A DNA stretch of 57,994 nucleotides from Tieghemiomyces parasiticus (taxonomy: Eukaryota; Kickxellomycota; Dimargaritomycetes; Dimargaritales; Dimargaritaceae). The stretch is taken from contig JANBPT010000195.1 of the NCBI GenBank assembly GCA_027575765.1, forward strand, positions 1 to 57,994, in the 5' to 3' direction. The notes beneath the pieces are model-generated. The model was not told where the DNA came from, made no database searches, and saw only the letters and a program-made list of their open reading frames with translations. The position numbers and the translations under genes are program-made. Below, piece by piece: positions 33,651 to 44,928 of the stretch (positions are counted from its first letter, which is position 1; the number at the start of each line of letters is the position of its first letter).

Positions 33651-35465
33651 AATCAATGTCGGGAGTGGGTGGATGGATCGAGTGGGGATGGTGAGGTGGT
33701 GCGAATAGGAGCGCGATAGGGGTCAAGTTTAGAAAGAAAAGAGTGCCAGAGCAGTTAACCTGGGGAATGGAATGTGTTAGTGGGTAGGGAGGCAGACTCG
33801 GACGGCGTGAAAAGCGGGGCGTACGGCAGTCAATGAAGCGCTAGACTTAAGCAAAGTGTATGGGCAAAAAGAGAGTTGCCTTTCGGGTAAGCTAAAGCGG
33901 TAACCTAGACTATGAAGATATGAAGGGGCAGGTGGGAATCGGGGGCGCCCTTTTGGCAATGTTGCTGGGCTCAAGAATGATCCAGAACCCACCAGGGCCA
34001 ACCCGTTGCGCCCCAGGGTGAGAGGGACGTGCAGATACTGCCGCCGGTGTGGCGAGGGGACTACGGGATCCTTAGGTCCACGCCATTTCGCCAAACCCTC
34101 GGAGCCCAGAGGCACCTAGATTTTGTATGAGGGGGAGCGGTTCTGAAGGACGGCAGGGCTGGTCGACGTGGCGCAGTCCGCATGAGGTGAACCAGCAGGT
34201 AGTATTCACTGCCTCAACAGCCTGGCTAGTAGGTGGCGCAGGTAGTAGACGAGAGAAGGTCGTATTGGCCCAGAGTGCCTAAAATTTAAAAGTGGCTGCG
34301 TGTATTCAAGCCTGCGGGTTGCCCTGGCTTTCAGCCACCAAGGGGGAGAGGGTTGGTCCAGGGAGGGGTTTGTCAATGAAAGAGACAGGCATCCTCACTA
34401 CTGACCAAGTGTCTAGGCCGGTGGCAAATACAAACCCTTGTAAGGCCAGGATATGGACCCACGTAATCCAATCAACCGCCATCACGTCCCTAACTATCTA
34501 TGAATTAGCAGGCGAATTACGGACTACATTCAGGCGACGAACAGGCCTGCTCTTGATAACTACTAGAGGTAGCGGGTAAGAGCGACATCTGTGAATGTTA
34601 CCATTAAGCCCGACCTCATGGGTATATTACAGGGCCCATAGGTTTAGAAATCCACGCGCGTCCAGCCGTCTAGCTATTGGGGAGCAGACAACGAGCAGGC
34701 CACAGAGATTCCGATCGGTCCGATCCTACACTCGTGCGAGACAAGACAGGTACAGGAATGTAAACACGGCTGGCTTGATAGATTCTGCAGTGAATCCATT
34801 CGCTATCCACCCAGCCCGTGGATCCAGGGCCTTGGAAACCCACGTCTAGGCTTAGTTGACGCGGCCTCGATTCAGTGATGACGGACACGCCCCCTCCCGT
34901 CTTGACATGCCCCTTTATTTACCATTAGCTCTGATTGACTCAGTGACCCTCCTTTAGCCAGCCAAGATCATAGGCGCCGGAATGCGACCCGTAAGCGCGA
35001 GGTGCACCTACCGTTCATTGAATCAACAGTCACCCTGATCTGGCATAAAGCCCCCTATTTTGCCCGCGTCGGCCGAGCACGGCACGGCAAGACCGTTGGG
35101 TGGCCCATGCTGCCATGGGTGCTCGCTATGGCACAGTAGCCGGTTGATGGGCCTACGGCACAGCATGTCTAGCACCGACCCCTAGTTCTCGCCGCTTGTA
35201 GACCTTCGCTGACTCGCTCCCTTCGCACCCCTGTACCATCAATATAAAATCTGGAACGCCGTCCGCCCAGAATCGACTCGGTACCTCACGCCCCAAGTAT
35301 CAGGTTCTACTAATCCGTCTCATTAGCCCTCCTCGACACGCACACCCATCCTGCTCACCGCGCTTAAGTCGCTCTCCATTCGCCCCCTTGGACGACGTTA
35401 AATTCTGGCTCTTAATTACTCTGTTACTGTATCATTCCAGCATACCCATTATTCCCGGCTATAGC
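33651..35465. other. Divergent promoter region between STI1 and the LPMO gene
   Basis: The gap is 1.8 kb between divergently transcribed genes. A TATA box for the + strand gene lies at 35243-35249. The + strand is GA-rich near STI1 and pyrimidine-rich from about 35190 towards the LPMO start, which fits the strand bias upstream of other genes. Open frames at 34292-34579 and 34595-34849 carry no recognisable domain. Confidence 0.5.
35243..35249 (+). promoter_or_regulatory. TATA box of the LPMO gene
   Basis: TATAAAA lies 217 nt upstream of the ATG at 35466, in a region with few other AT-rich words, followed by a CT-rich tract typical of fungal transcription-start regions. Confidence 0.55.
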
Positions 35466-36482
35466 ATGGCCTTGCGCAACCTTCTCACCAGTGCCCTCTT
35501 CGCGGCCACCACAGTTTCGGCCCACATGGCTATGGTCAGCCCGTGCCCACGGTACTCCAGCCATGCTGGTTGTCCTCGCCCACCCGCAGGCCAATCAGTA
35601 GATTACAGTATCAAGTCGCCCATCGGCCTCGCCAACCAGGTCCACCAGCCTCTGTGCAAGTTCCAAACCCCCTACGATCACCCGGTCGCCACATTCGCGG
35701 CTGGCAGCAGCATCCCCGTGGAGTTTATGGCCGGTGGCGCCTCTCACGGTGGGGGCCACTGCCAATTTTCGGTCTCCTACGATGGGGGCGCCAATTTCGT
35801 CGTCCTTCACTCCGAGATGAACCACTGTTTTGGTAGCGGTCTGCAGTTCAATGTGCCCATCCCACACGATGCCCCACCATCGGACCGCGTGGTGTTTTCC
35901 TGGAGCTGGGTCAACGCCATTGGTAACCGAGAATTCTATCAGAACTGTGCCGACATTGCCATCACCGGCGGCGACCCGAACGGCGCTATTACAGGACCCC
36001 GAATGGTCGTGGCCAACTATGGTCCCGATACCCCGCAAATTCCCGAGTTCTTCTACAGTGGCGACTCCAAAAACAAACTGTATGAAGACGCCCCGGTCAT
36101 TACCGTCCGGCCGTCAGGGTCGCCGTCATACCAGGCCCCCCCACAGCCGCTATCCATTAGTGCGAGCACGATAAGCCCTGACTCCAGTTACCAGAAGGGG
36201 GTCAACGGTAATAACAACAGCGACGTCGGCGGTGATGAGGATCATTACGAAGGCCGGCCACAGTCCAAGGTCAAAGTCGCTCGGCACCGGTCGAAACCAG
36301 CTCCATCACCATCTTTCATGGCCATTCCCAATAGTGAACCTGCCACCGTCTGTAACGGGGGTGATATGAAGTGTGCCGACATAGGTTACTGGATGCAGTG
36401 CGCGTACGGTCAATGGGTTCGACTTCAGATCCCGCCAGGTACGACGTGTAAGACCGTGGGAAATATTGTGCAATTTACCTGA
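35466..36482 (+). CDS. AA11-like lytic polysaccharide monooxygenase with CBM19-like chitin-binding tail
   Basis: This is a single-exon gene of 338 aa. The ATG at 35466 places a signal peptide (ALRNLLTSALFAATTVSA) so that cleavage exposes His20, in HMAMVSPCPR. This N-terminal His is the first ligand of the copper histidine brace. The second is His94 in GGASHGGGHC, the motif of AA11 chitin-active LPMOs, and the axial Tyr158 sits in GNREFYQNC. All copper-site residues expected for AA11 are therefore present. Residues about 215-290 form a Ser/Pro/Asn-rich linker. Residues 296-328 (CNGGDMKC, YWMQCAYGQW, PPGTTCK) have the four-Cys pattern of CBM19/X278-type chitin-binding modules. Predicted role: oxidative cleavage of chitin outside the cell, for wall remodelling or attack on another fungus or arthropod. 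A TATA box lies 217 nt upstream. Family is well supported; activity is inferred. Confidence 0.87.
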   Translation: MALRNLLTSALFAATTVSAHMAMVSPCPRYSSHAGCPRPPAGQSVDYSIKSPIGLANQVHQPLCKFQTPYDHPVATFAAGSSIPVEFMAGGASHGGGHCQFSVSYDGGANFVVLHSEMNHCFGSGLQFNVPIPHDAPPSDRVVFSWSWVNAIGNREFYQNCADIAITGGDPNGAITGPRMVVANYGPDTPQIPEFFYSGDSKNKLYEDAPVITVRPSGSPSYQAPPQPLSISASTISPDSSYQKGVNGNNNSDVGGDEDHYEGRPQSKVKVARHRSKPAPSPSFMAIPNSEPATVCNGGDMKCADIGYWMQCAYGQWVRLQIPPGTTCKTVGNIVQFT

Positions 36483-36590
36483 GTATTTAATTTTACTATA
36501 TAGACATTCTTATCACGGAGACTTGGCCAGCCATGATCAGCCGCGCAAGCTGTCCTGGTTGTCTTGTCCGATTATATCCCACTTGTAGCT

Positions 36591-36614
36591 GTGTATGTAT
36601 ATATATATAAAATA
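36591..36614. repeat. TA/GT simple repeat
   Basis: GTGTATGTAT is followed by a run of TA dinucleotides and an A-rich end, about 110 nt after the LPMO stop codon. The position suits a 3' untranslated or polyadenylation region, but no AATAAA is present nearby. Confidence 0.6.
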
Positions 36615-38044
36615 GCCTTCAGCCAAAGGTTTACTCTCCAGCCTTCATTTAGGATGCCTTGGTCACTAGCGCACCTACATTCTTTGACTTAACATTATTA
36701 TTATTTTCGTAACCTATGCCTTTAGAATCTGCGAAAAAAAGCGACCAACATATAATACACCACTCGAAAACGAGGCACCAACTGGAAGCCGGAGAGACAA
36801 GATAGGCTATTTGACCGGGAGTGGGAATATGCGTTCTTGAGCCCGTCTTGAACATCTATTATCAGATAGGGTTCGGCGCTTATAGTTTTATGAAGAAGGG
36901 CTGACCTGCCAACGGAGTAAGTTATGTAGACTAGCATCGCGAACTAGCCGGTTAGCTGAGCATAGATGGTTGCGGGTCGGGATCCAGGGCTCGCCAAAGT
37001 TGTACTCAAAATAACATGCTCCGAAAATTGTTGTAGAGAAAGTCCATTATTGTGCCTCGGTACAGTGAGAGGTAAAAAATTGTAAAAAGTTAATGACCTT
37101 TATTAAGGTGAATAAATACCGGCAGTTTATAATAGGACGGTAGTCGGCGTTTCCTAGTTTACAACCGTATGGGATCTTTGCGTTGGGGCGAGGGTTACGG
37201 GTTAGCAAGGTTACTGATATTGCTACCGAGGCGCACCCCAGGAAGCCTCCCAGTTCGAGAGAGCTGCCCCCTTCATGAAACTCTTGTAAAATATTCAAAT
37301 TCCCATCACGAATTATCCTCATCCTTTAGTAAAATAGGAGGTTGGCGACCTTCCGACGTTGGGAGCGAACTCGACTCGATATTGGATCTTCCTCCTCATG
37401 GAAAAGTCCCCGAACCAAGTGCCTCAAGCTACACCAAACGATTTTGCGTCATCACTCGAACCACACCTACTTAAAGACGGCGAATCGCCCATAATTGTGC
37501 ATTCGTTAAGTGGGTAATAAACTACCGTTTCTTTATTTTACGCGGCCTTCTCACCAGCGGCCCTCCCTCGGACTTTACTCTAGTTGCTCCCCCTCTCGGG
37601 CTACATAACCCGTCATAATATCTCACGACAGTGACCCAACTGTATTAAGTGACCTCAGGAAAGAGTGATTACTTAGACTCAGGTACACACCCTGCAAAGC
37701 GCAATTTGACATTAACCGCTGGTGTCTCAGCCTGGCCTTCATCTACTTGTACCCGACCGTTAATGCGGACTTCGTTTTCCTCTTCGCCAATTAATTTAGA
37801 ATGGGGCGGGGAGTGGCGTCATTTCGTAAGCCTGTTGTACCCACCGACACCTGACCTCCTGTCCCTGTAGGATGAAGAGTGGACGTCCGGCCTGTTTGAG
37901 CCACCCTTTCTTGTACGCAGGCCTTGGTTACACCACACTGAGCTTATCTCGCCGCATTCGGCACTTACTCTGGCCGTTCACCCAGTCTAGGGTGCAACCC
38001 TTTTTCCAGCCCCTATAAGGATCGATCCGGCCGATGTTTGTACC

Positions 38045-38052
38045 TATAAATA
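38045..38052 (+). promoter_or_regulatory. TATA box of the small secreted protein gene
   Basis: TATAAATA lies 137 nt upstream of the ATG at 38189, with a CT-rich tract (ATTTCACCCTACACTTGCTC region) between them. This is a well-placed core promoter. Confidence 0.6.
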
Positions 38053-38188
38053 AGCGGATATCTAGCCCTCGCTCATTTCACCCTACACTTGCTCTTTAGC
38101 CCCTTATTAATTGCCCATCCGGGATCCTTAATATTTATCCATCTCTGAAGTATCCCGCTTACTATTTCTTTTCAGCTAGTCCTATACG

Positions 38189-38731
38189 ATGCAGACCTCT
38201 TTGTTTCTCACCGCATTAGCTGGCACCTACGTTGTGCTGGCTACCTCCCTCCCTCCGACAACTGTGACGACCAATGACCTCCTGTCCGCTCAAAGTGTAA
38301 TCACTGCCGGTGTATCTACCTCCGGCCCTCCTAAGTTCGCCGACCAAGTCAAGGTTCCCCAGGTCAGCCCGGCCAACTGGGATGCTACAAAGCGTAACGA
38401 TTCGCCGGCTATCGAAGCGGCCCACGCGTTCGAGGCGGAGTTGTCATTGTCAAAAGCAGACCCTCAAGTAGCCGACGCGGTCAACGAGATTACTCCTCGG
38501 CGCCTAAACCAGAGACCTTGGGGTTTGGAACATGGACCACTGGAGCTAGGGACCCAACTCCGGGTCAGTTGGCGGAATCTATCCACCAAGAAACGGGCAA
38601 TGCTCCGTGAAATGTGCGGCACGGGCCAGGCCTGGATAGACCATGTCGTGGACTCTGTGACGGAGACCTATGACATTATCCGACTATGCTACTATTATAG
38701 TCAACACGGCATGATGGTGCCACTTTTTTAG
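38189..38731 (+). CDS. Small orphan secreted protein, 180 aa
   Basis: This is a single-exon gene. The first 20 residues (MQTSLFLTALAGTYVVLATS) are a signal peptide, followed by a Thr/Ser/Val-rich region. The C-terminal 60 residues are richer in aromatics and charge (NQRPWGLEHGPLELGTQLRV and TKKRAMLREMCGTGQAWIDH). They contain the only two cysteines of the mature protein (MCGTG and RLCYYYS), about 25 residues apart, so one disulphide is possible. I recognise no family. The gene has a good TATA box at 38045-38052 and a polyadenylation signal at 38938-38943. That makes a real, expressed gene more likely than a chance frame. Size, secretion and lack of relatives would fit an effector-like or cell-wall protein, which is inference. 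Confidence 0.7.
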   Translation: MQTSLFLTALAGTYVVLATSLPPTTVTTNDLLSAQSVITAGVSTSGPPKFADQVKVPQVSPANWDATKRNDSPAIEAAHAFEAELSLSKADPQVADAVNEITPRRLNQRPWGLEHGPLELGTQLRVSWRNLSTKKRAMLREMCGTGQAWIDHVVDSVTETYDIIRLCYYYSQHGMMVPLF

Positions 38732-41005
38732 CGCTGCTGCTTTCCCCGAACGCGGCGAACGTCCACCTCAGCGTTCTCAGACTGCCGTGTCAGAACGCAG
38801 GTGTACGTACAAATCTGGACGGTACGATCTATCTCTCAATGTTTCCCTTCCCTGTTGGCATTGCCTTCCATTTCGGCGGTATCCCTTCCTCTACCCGCAG
38901 TTGTTACCCTAGCGTCCCTGGTACTGTAGAATGTATCAATAAATGCCGGAGTATAGGCGTGAACCGCTAACTATAGTAACTGTACCCTAGCGGCACACGT
39001 TCATCAACCAATGCCCCCCTTCTTGCAATGGCCCCACTCTCCACTGGCAGTCCGTTGTAAATACGGGTTTCCTACTGAGAACATCGGCTCGCCGCCTTCG
39101 TATCTAATTCATATCAGTCTAGTAAGGCTACTGTTGGGTATCAGCCAGGCCATTGGCCCTGGTGCATTTGGTGATAAATATCACACCACACACCCCAGTT
39201 TGGCTCGCGATAGTTGAGTCGTCGCCTTACGAGCTGCCGCTTGGGCGGAAAAGGTGGCTCCCGTTGTCCCTTAAAACGGAAGTAGTGTACCTGTACGCCC
39301 TAGCTCCTCCCCGGTCGGACTTCGACGGTTTAGTTGTACCACCCAGGGCGGCCATAATACCGTTGGTACCACTGCCCTGTTGTTTTGTTGCGCTAACCCC
39401 CCTCACCCTAATGTAGATGTCCCTGGCAATAGGTTTTTGCCAGGCCTTGTATGTATCAATATACCTGACCTTGGCTGCAAGTCATTCCCTTGTCACGTCG
39501 TTCTATATTCCAAGGTTTCCTTTTCTTTATTATTCGTTACTTTCTCCGACGTCAGCCGGTCTACTTCTTATCTTACTGCCAGGCGCTCGAGTCGCCTGAG
39601 CCACGCCCCTGCCTCCGTCGGCTTCCCCCAAGCCCCGACCGCTTAGCGTGGGGTGCCCTACAATATTCACAATGCCATCAGTCATTTGAGGGTGAGCCTG
39701 GTTAACCAGATTCATTTGACAATGGGAAACATCCAAAGAACCCACCCCTGCCGTATCTACGTGGGCTCATGAAGTGATGATGCCGGCACACAGCGAGAAA
39801 GAGATACGATTGGCGGCAAGGATTATGCACCTTCGAGCCCCTAATGACAAGCCTGTGACGTTGGCGGACGACCTCGTATATCCGTCCAAAAAGAACAATT
39901 TTTCAAAGATGTCGATGACAAGGGAAATCCTCAAGCAGGTCGAATATAGAAGAACTGTTTGGTTGCCCGTTCAGAAATGAAGACCAACTACTGCGAATTG
40001 ATCAATGCGCTACTCAACCTTATTTGGCATAAGGAGGATGTTTTAAGAATGATATAATAGGCCTGCTGCCCACGTCTACTCATTGACCGTGTCGCTGCTT
40101 GCTGCAGTTGGGTGGGAACTTGTCCATAGAGATCTGGTGGGTATGGTGTCTTGACTGCCTAAGGTCATGTGACCGGGATAATGTAATCCGATATGAACAG
40201 CGCTAGAACCTCGCAAGATGGGAAAACGGGGATTGGTGCCCACCACTCTGGTAGAGGTCTTATGATCAGATAAGCGGACCATCACTCACTAAGGTAGTAA
40301 AATTCCGCCAATCGCGGACGATATGGGCGTATAGACTATCCGAGAGGCCTCACTAGATAAGCTTCTTCTGTTGCGGCCGGGCTTTCCGGTCGCACAAACT
40401 GGCTAGCCTGTGGTGGGTTGGGGAGGAAATACTCAAAGAAAGGGGGGTCCAGTGCGGGCGCATTCTAGCTAATCAGATGCCATACCGAGAAAAGGAAACC
40501 TTGAGGGTGTACGCAGTGGTTGGTCTGTTCCCACTGGCCTTGGGCATATCACAGAGTCCTTTAAAGCTGCCGCAGCATATGGCAATCGAAAGTTATTCGA
40601 CACAAGATAGGAAGACAACACCCAAAGCCTGCAGGAGGGGCGCACGCTTTTCCGCCCTCTAGTCTCTCACCTAGCAGTGGTGGTGACGCTGGGATTTGTA
40701 AGCCCCTGAAGTTCACACAGAAAACAGTCCTGAGCTCAGGTGCTGGCAGAAGGAGAAGGAGGCGGCCTACTAAAGCATAAACTGCTCCCTCGCTCTCTCT
40801 TTCTCCCTCAATTCAGCAGCCAGGGTTCATTTGCTTTTCACCCACACATATATCTGATTCTCACTTCCTCATTTACGCTGCTTCAGTATCTACTATAAAC
40901 CGACTACACGTCATTCTGCGCAACTCAATACTGCGCATCCTTCTCCAACGGCCTACGTATATCACATATATTTTTTTCAATCCACGCATTTCGCATTTTA
41001 CAGCC
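38732..41005. other. Intergenic gap, 2.3 kb
   Basis: No gene supported. The left end contains the AATAAA signal of the small secreted protein. A 68-codon + frame (39774-39980) has no domain. The right end (40780-41005) is the NFS1 promoter, with a CTCTCTCTTTCTCC tract at about 40790-40806 and AT-rich patches CATATATC (40848-40855) and ATATATTTTTTTC (40966-40978). Confidence 0.5.
38938..38943 (+). terminator. Polyadenylation signal AATAAA
   Basis: The canonical hexamer lies 207 nt after the stop codon of the small secreted protein gene. Confidence 0.45.
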
Positions 41006-43063
41006 ATGCTGCCTGCTCGCATTCTAGGCCAGGCCGGTCGACTGGCCCGCTCGACCACGTCGACCCTCCGCACCACTTTACCAGCCTACCACCGTACCTG
41101 CGCCTTATCGACCAACGCCACGGTGCGGGCCGCGCCTCGTACGGATGTTTTACTCGACCCGCTCACCCAGGCCAAAGCCACGAGCGAGGCCGCCCCAGCA
41201 GCAGTGATTACGCCCGATCCAGCCTCTCTTGGCTTTGAGTCTTCTGTCGTGGCCAAGTCGGCCGCCCGCGACCAAAAAACCGACAGCCCGCGGCCCATCT
41301 ACCTGGACATGCAAGCGACGACACCGATGGACCCGCGAGTACTGGACGCCATGATGCCTTACATGACGGAAATGTACGGCAATCCGCATTCCCGCACGCA
41401 TAAGTATGGGTGGGAAACCGAGGACGGGATCGAAGTGGCGCGGCGCCAGGTGGCGTCGCTGATCGGTGCTGATCCCAAGGAGATCGTGTTCACGTCGGGG
41501 GCCACCGAGTCCAACAACATGAGCGTGAAGGGCGTGGCGCGATTCTACAAGGGCAAGAAGAATCACATTATCACCACACAAACCGAACACAAGTGCGTGC
41601 TGGATTCGTGCCGTGTGCTCCAGGAGGAGGGCTTTGACGTAACGTACCTGCCTGTCCAGCCAAACGGGCTCATTGATCTGGCGGAACTGGAGAAGGCCAT
41701 GCGACCCACCACCGCCCTCGTGTCCGTCATGACTGTGAATAACGAGATTGGCGTCATCCAACCCGTCGCCGAGATTGGCGCCATGTGCCGCGCTCGCAAG
41801 ATCTTTTTCCATACCGATGCCGCCCAGGCCGTCGGCAAAGTCCCCATCGATGTTAACGCGTTAAACGTGGACTTGATGTCGATTTCGGGCCATAAGATTT
41901 ACGGCCCCAAGGGTATCGGTGCCCTCTACGTACGGCGCCGGCCCCGTGTCCGTCTGGAGCCAATCCAGACCGGTGGCGGTCAGGAGCGCGGCTTGCGGTC
42001 CGGGTCTGTGCCTGCACCGCTTGTTGTTGGGTTCGGCGCGGCGTGCGCCATCAGTGAACAGGAGATGAAGGTAAGTTTCCGTACGAAGTTGGCTTTTATG
42101 TTTTGGGAGGAGGGGGAGCGGGTGAAGACCCGGTTGGGATAGCAAGCGAGGGGCCGGACTAGGACCCACCTGGCAGCCGCCCACTGTGCGTATGTTTGCC
42201 TTTGGTACGTCAGGAAGCGCACCTCCCTTCCCCTCTCCCCCTATCCTTACCCACCCGCGCCACTAGATATGATTCCGGTGATTAGAACGGGCCTCCCGAC
42301 GTTGTTTCTTTGGAGCAATGTTTTGTAATGGCCCACTTGTCACGAGTTGGCCGCTGGGGGGAGGAGCTGCTGTTGGTTGGTCGGGCCGGAGATTGGGGTA
42401 ATTGAATAGAGGCCTATGTCTCTCGTCGATCAACCTCACTTTCCAGCCTAACTGCCAATGGCTCCCCTCCCTAGCACACGGGCCGACCATGCGTGTTGTG
42501 CAGGGGTTATGAGGATCGTCAAAATATCAGGTCACCGCGGGCCTTACGCGTATTTGGTCCGACCAGCCTTCAATTGAAGCCATCTACTAATAACCTTCAT
42601 TACCCGCCGATGCCTACCCCCCATCCTTCCTCCTCAGTACGACCACAAACGTATCAGCCAGCTCTCGGAGCGCCTGATCAAGGGTATAACTTCGAAACTG
42701 GACCACGTGGTACGCAACGGCGACCTGGTGCACTCGTACGTCGGATGTGTGAACCTGTCCTTCGCGTATGTCGAGGGTGAGTCTCTCCTGATGGCCCTTA
42801 AGGACATTGCGCTCTCGTCGGGCAGTGCGTGCACGTCGGCGTCTCTCGAGCCGTCCTACGTCCTCCGCGCCCTGGGTGCCGAGGAGGACATGGCGCACAG
42901 TTCCATTCGTTTCGGTATCGGCCGGTTCACCACCGAGCAGGAGATCGACTACGTTATCGACAAAGTGGTGGGCCACGTCAACAAGCTCCGTGAGATGAGC
43001 CCTCTGTGGGAAATGGTGCAGGAAGGGATCGATCTTAAGAGTATCCAGTGGTCGCAGCACTAG
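41006..43063 (+). CDS. NFS1: Mitochondrial cysteine desulfurase Nfs1
   Basis: This gene has two exons, 41006-42070 and 42638-43063, and encodes 496 aa. The intron of 567 nt (GTAAGT to CTCAG, phase 0) is the longest in the window. Nfs1 is the PLP enzyme that takes sulfur from cysteine to build Fe-S clusters on the scaffold Isu and to thiolate tRNA. The first 30 residues are Arg/Ser/Thr/Leu-rich, a matrix-targeting sequence. Key motifs are [34 protein letters not shown] and the PLP lysine in [10 protein letters not shown] (Lys297). The active-site loop cysteine is in [17 protein letters not shown] (Cys420) and [12 protein letters not shown] lies near the end. All catalytic residues are intact. 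The usual HRYPG motif before NLSF reads HSYVG here, a mild deviation. It precedes COX11 and the mitochondrial SerRS, but they are not co-transcribed as far as can be seen. Confidence 0.97.
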
Positions 43064-43664
43064 ATTTTGTACTACGATTGTTTTGGGAACCGCCAATAAG
43101 CTATTGTACCATGATCGTTCGGGGGGTTTTAGTTACTCCTCGAACCGGAAGATACAGTGACGTAGGCTTCCGTTTTACATTCGACAATACAATTAAATGC
43201 CAATTATATGTATTGATGGCCATTTGAAGAAGAGGTAGCAGTTCGGAGAACGGCGGTAACATGGATATTATGCCCTGATTATATTCAAGGAGCCAACGCC
43301 ACCCAGAATATTTTAGCTGAACGGGCTCGCGGAGGGCGCGCAAGCACAGGCTGAAACCTAAGGTACTGCCGGCCACAAAATGGCCCAACCAACCTCACAT
43401 CTCTCACAGAGTCCACTCGTGATGCGATAGGAGCGGGATCTCGGCCTGACTGCGTCCCCTCGACTCCCGGATCGGCCGGAGGGTTAGATTTGAGACCCAA
43501 CGAGTCCAGAGTTGTATTGCTGTACCCGGCGTACGTAGTCACGGCGCCCCCTTCTCTAGGCCAGGCTAATCCCTACGAAGGCCCAACACTTCACAACATA
43601 CTTTGCACCCACCAACCCATTGTTTGTAATCTTCTCTCCCTCCAATCTCCTCTCCCTTCACAAA
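43064..43664. other. NFS1-COX11 intergenic region
   Basis: This is a 601-nt tandem spacer. No gene supported. A CT-rich stretch at about 43630-43662 precedes the COX11 start. The NFS1 3' end is AT-rich (43180-43215), without AATAAA. Confidence 0.5.
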
Positions 43665-44600
43665 ATGACCTTTCTCGCTTGTTCCGCCCTCCGTCGACCC
43701 TCCGCCTCGTTAGCCAGTGTCCGCCAGTTCACGACTGCGGCGTTGTCCAAGCCTAGAACGACCCCCGCCGCATTCGCGCCCCGATTCTGCACGGTCCCCG
43801 CCACATTAAGTGGGCTCCGCTTCGCTAACCACCCGTCCGCCTGGCGTCCTTCGGCCCTGCCCCGTCGGCCCTACAGTACTCCCGGAGCTGCCCCGTCGAC
43901 CCCACCTACGGGCTCGCCACCCCAACCCAACCGTCCAACGTCGTCGTCGTCGTCGGGGCCCCGCCGCTCGCCACCCCGGTTTGTCGACCCCCGCGGCCAG
44001 CAAAACACCAAGTTCCTCCTCTACAGCGTCGCCGTGATTATCAGTCTCATCGGAGCGACCTACGCCTCGGTTCCGCTCTACCGTCTCTTTTGCTCCGTAA
44101 CAGGAGTGGGCGGCACACCCAATACCGACACCATCCGGCGTAACCCAGAACAGCTCAAACCTAAAGACCGCAACCGTCCACTCCGCATCACTTTTAGCGC
44201 CAGCACCTCCGATACCCTACATTGGTCCTTCATCCCGCAACAACGCGAGGTCCATGTGGTCCCTGGCGAGACCGCTCTCGCCTTCTATACGGCCAAAAAT
44301 CTGGGTGAGGACGATATAATTGGCGTGGCGACTTACAATGTTACGCCGTTGAAGGCCGGCGCGTACTTCAACAAGCTACAGTGCTTCTGTTTCGAGGAAC
44401 AGCGGTTGGCCGCCGGGGAGGAGGTAGATATGCCCGTATTTTTCTTTATCGACCCCGAATTCGCCGACGATCCGCTCATGCGCGATGTGGACACCATCAC
44501 TCTGTCGTACACGTTCTTCAAGGCCAAGGAGCTCGGGTGGGTCACTGCCATCCCGCATAGCGAGCGACCCAAACCAGCCCTCCCGACTGCCACCCAGTAG
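43665..44600 (+). CDS. COX11: Cytochrome c oxidase copper chaperone Cox11
   Basis: This single-exon gene encodes 311 aa from the ATG at 43665; an in-frame upstream start at 43620 lacks support. Cox11 delivers copper to the CuB site of Cox1 in the mitochondrial inner membrane. The first 90 residues are rich in Arg, Ser and Ala (targeting sequence), followed by a Pro/Ser linker. A single membrane helix (FLLYSVAVIISLIGATYASV) leads into the conserved PLYRLFCSVTGVGGT. The domain facing the intermembrane space has the copper motif CFCFEEQ (Cys240 and Cys242) and the C-terminal TLSYTFFKAKE. All conserved cysteines are present. The gene is convergent with the CHZ-like gene 328 nt downstream. Confidence 0.96.
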   Translation: MTFLACSALRRPSASLASVRQFTTAALSKPRTTPAAFAPRFCTVPATLSGLRFANHPSAWRPSALPRRPYSTPGAAPSTPPTGSPPQPNRPTSSSSSGPRRSPPRFVDPRGQQNTKFLLYSVAVIISLIGATYASVPLYRLFCSVTGVGGTPNTDTIRRNPEQLKPKDRNRPLRITFSASTSDTLHWSFIPQQREVHVVPGETALAFYTAKNLGEDDIIGVATYNVTPLKAGAYFNKLQCFCFEEQRLAAGEEVDMPVFFFIDPEFADDPLMRDVDTITLSYTFFKAKELGWVTAIPHSERPKPALPTATQ

Positions 44601-44928
44601 GCTGCCCCTCCCCCTCCCCTCTCTCTCCAACTTTCCCTTGACAACGTTGTGCCCTATCAGACAGCGTTTCTCCATCATAAAACTGCTATGGTGTACAATC
44701 CGAACGTTGAGCTTTAAAGAATCAAATAGCCAGTATACCGCAGCTTTGTCCTTACGGTGAGAAAAGTGGATGGTCCCAGCCCAATACTAAAGTGGTCGCG
44801 CATCGCCGTGGCCCGGGTAGCCCAGCATAATAAAAAGAAAACTACACAGGTAAAGAACAGGACTATAACGGTGAACACACCGATGGACCACACGCGAGGA
44901 AGGGAGGGAGAGGGAGAATGGCTTCCTG
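44601..44928. other. Convergent spacer between COX11 and the CHZ-like gene
   Basis: 328 nt between two 3' ends. It starts with a C/T-rich tract and contains a CATAATAAAAAGAAAAC A-rich patch near 44826-44842, a plausible 3'-end signal for either strand. No gene supported. Confidence 0.5.

Larger units (their letters stand above)
36483..38188. other. Intergenic gap with an AT-rich stretch
   Basis: No gene supported. 36590-37150 is the most AT-rich part of the window and includes a TA microsatellite at about 36599-36610. Frames at 37047-37322 (-) and 37169-37474 (+) overlap each other and have no domain. From 37500 the + strand turns pyrimidine-rich, leading into the promoter of the next gene. 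Confidence 0.5.

Noticed and set aside
41150..41812. 220-codon - strand frame across NFS1 exon 1
   Set aside because: Antisense shadow of NFS1.
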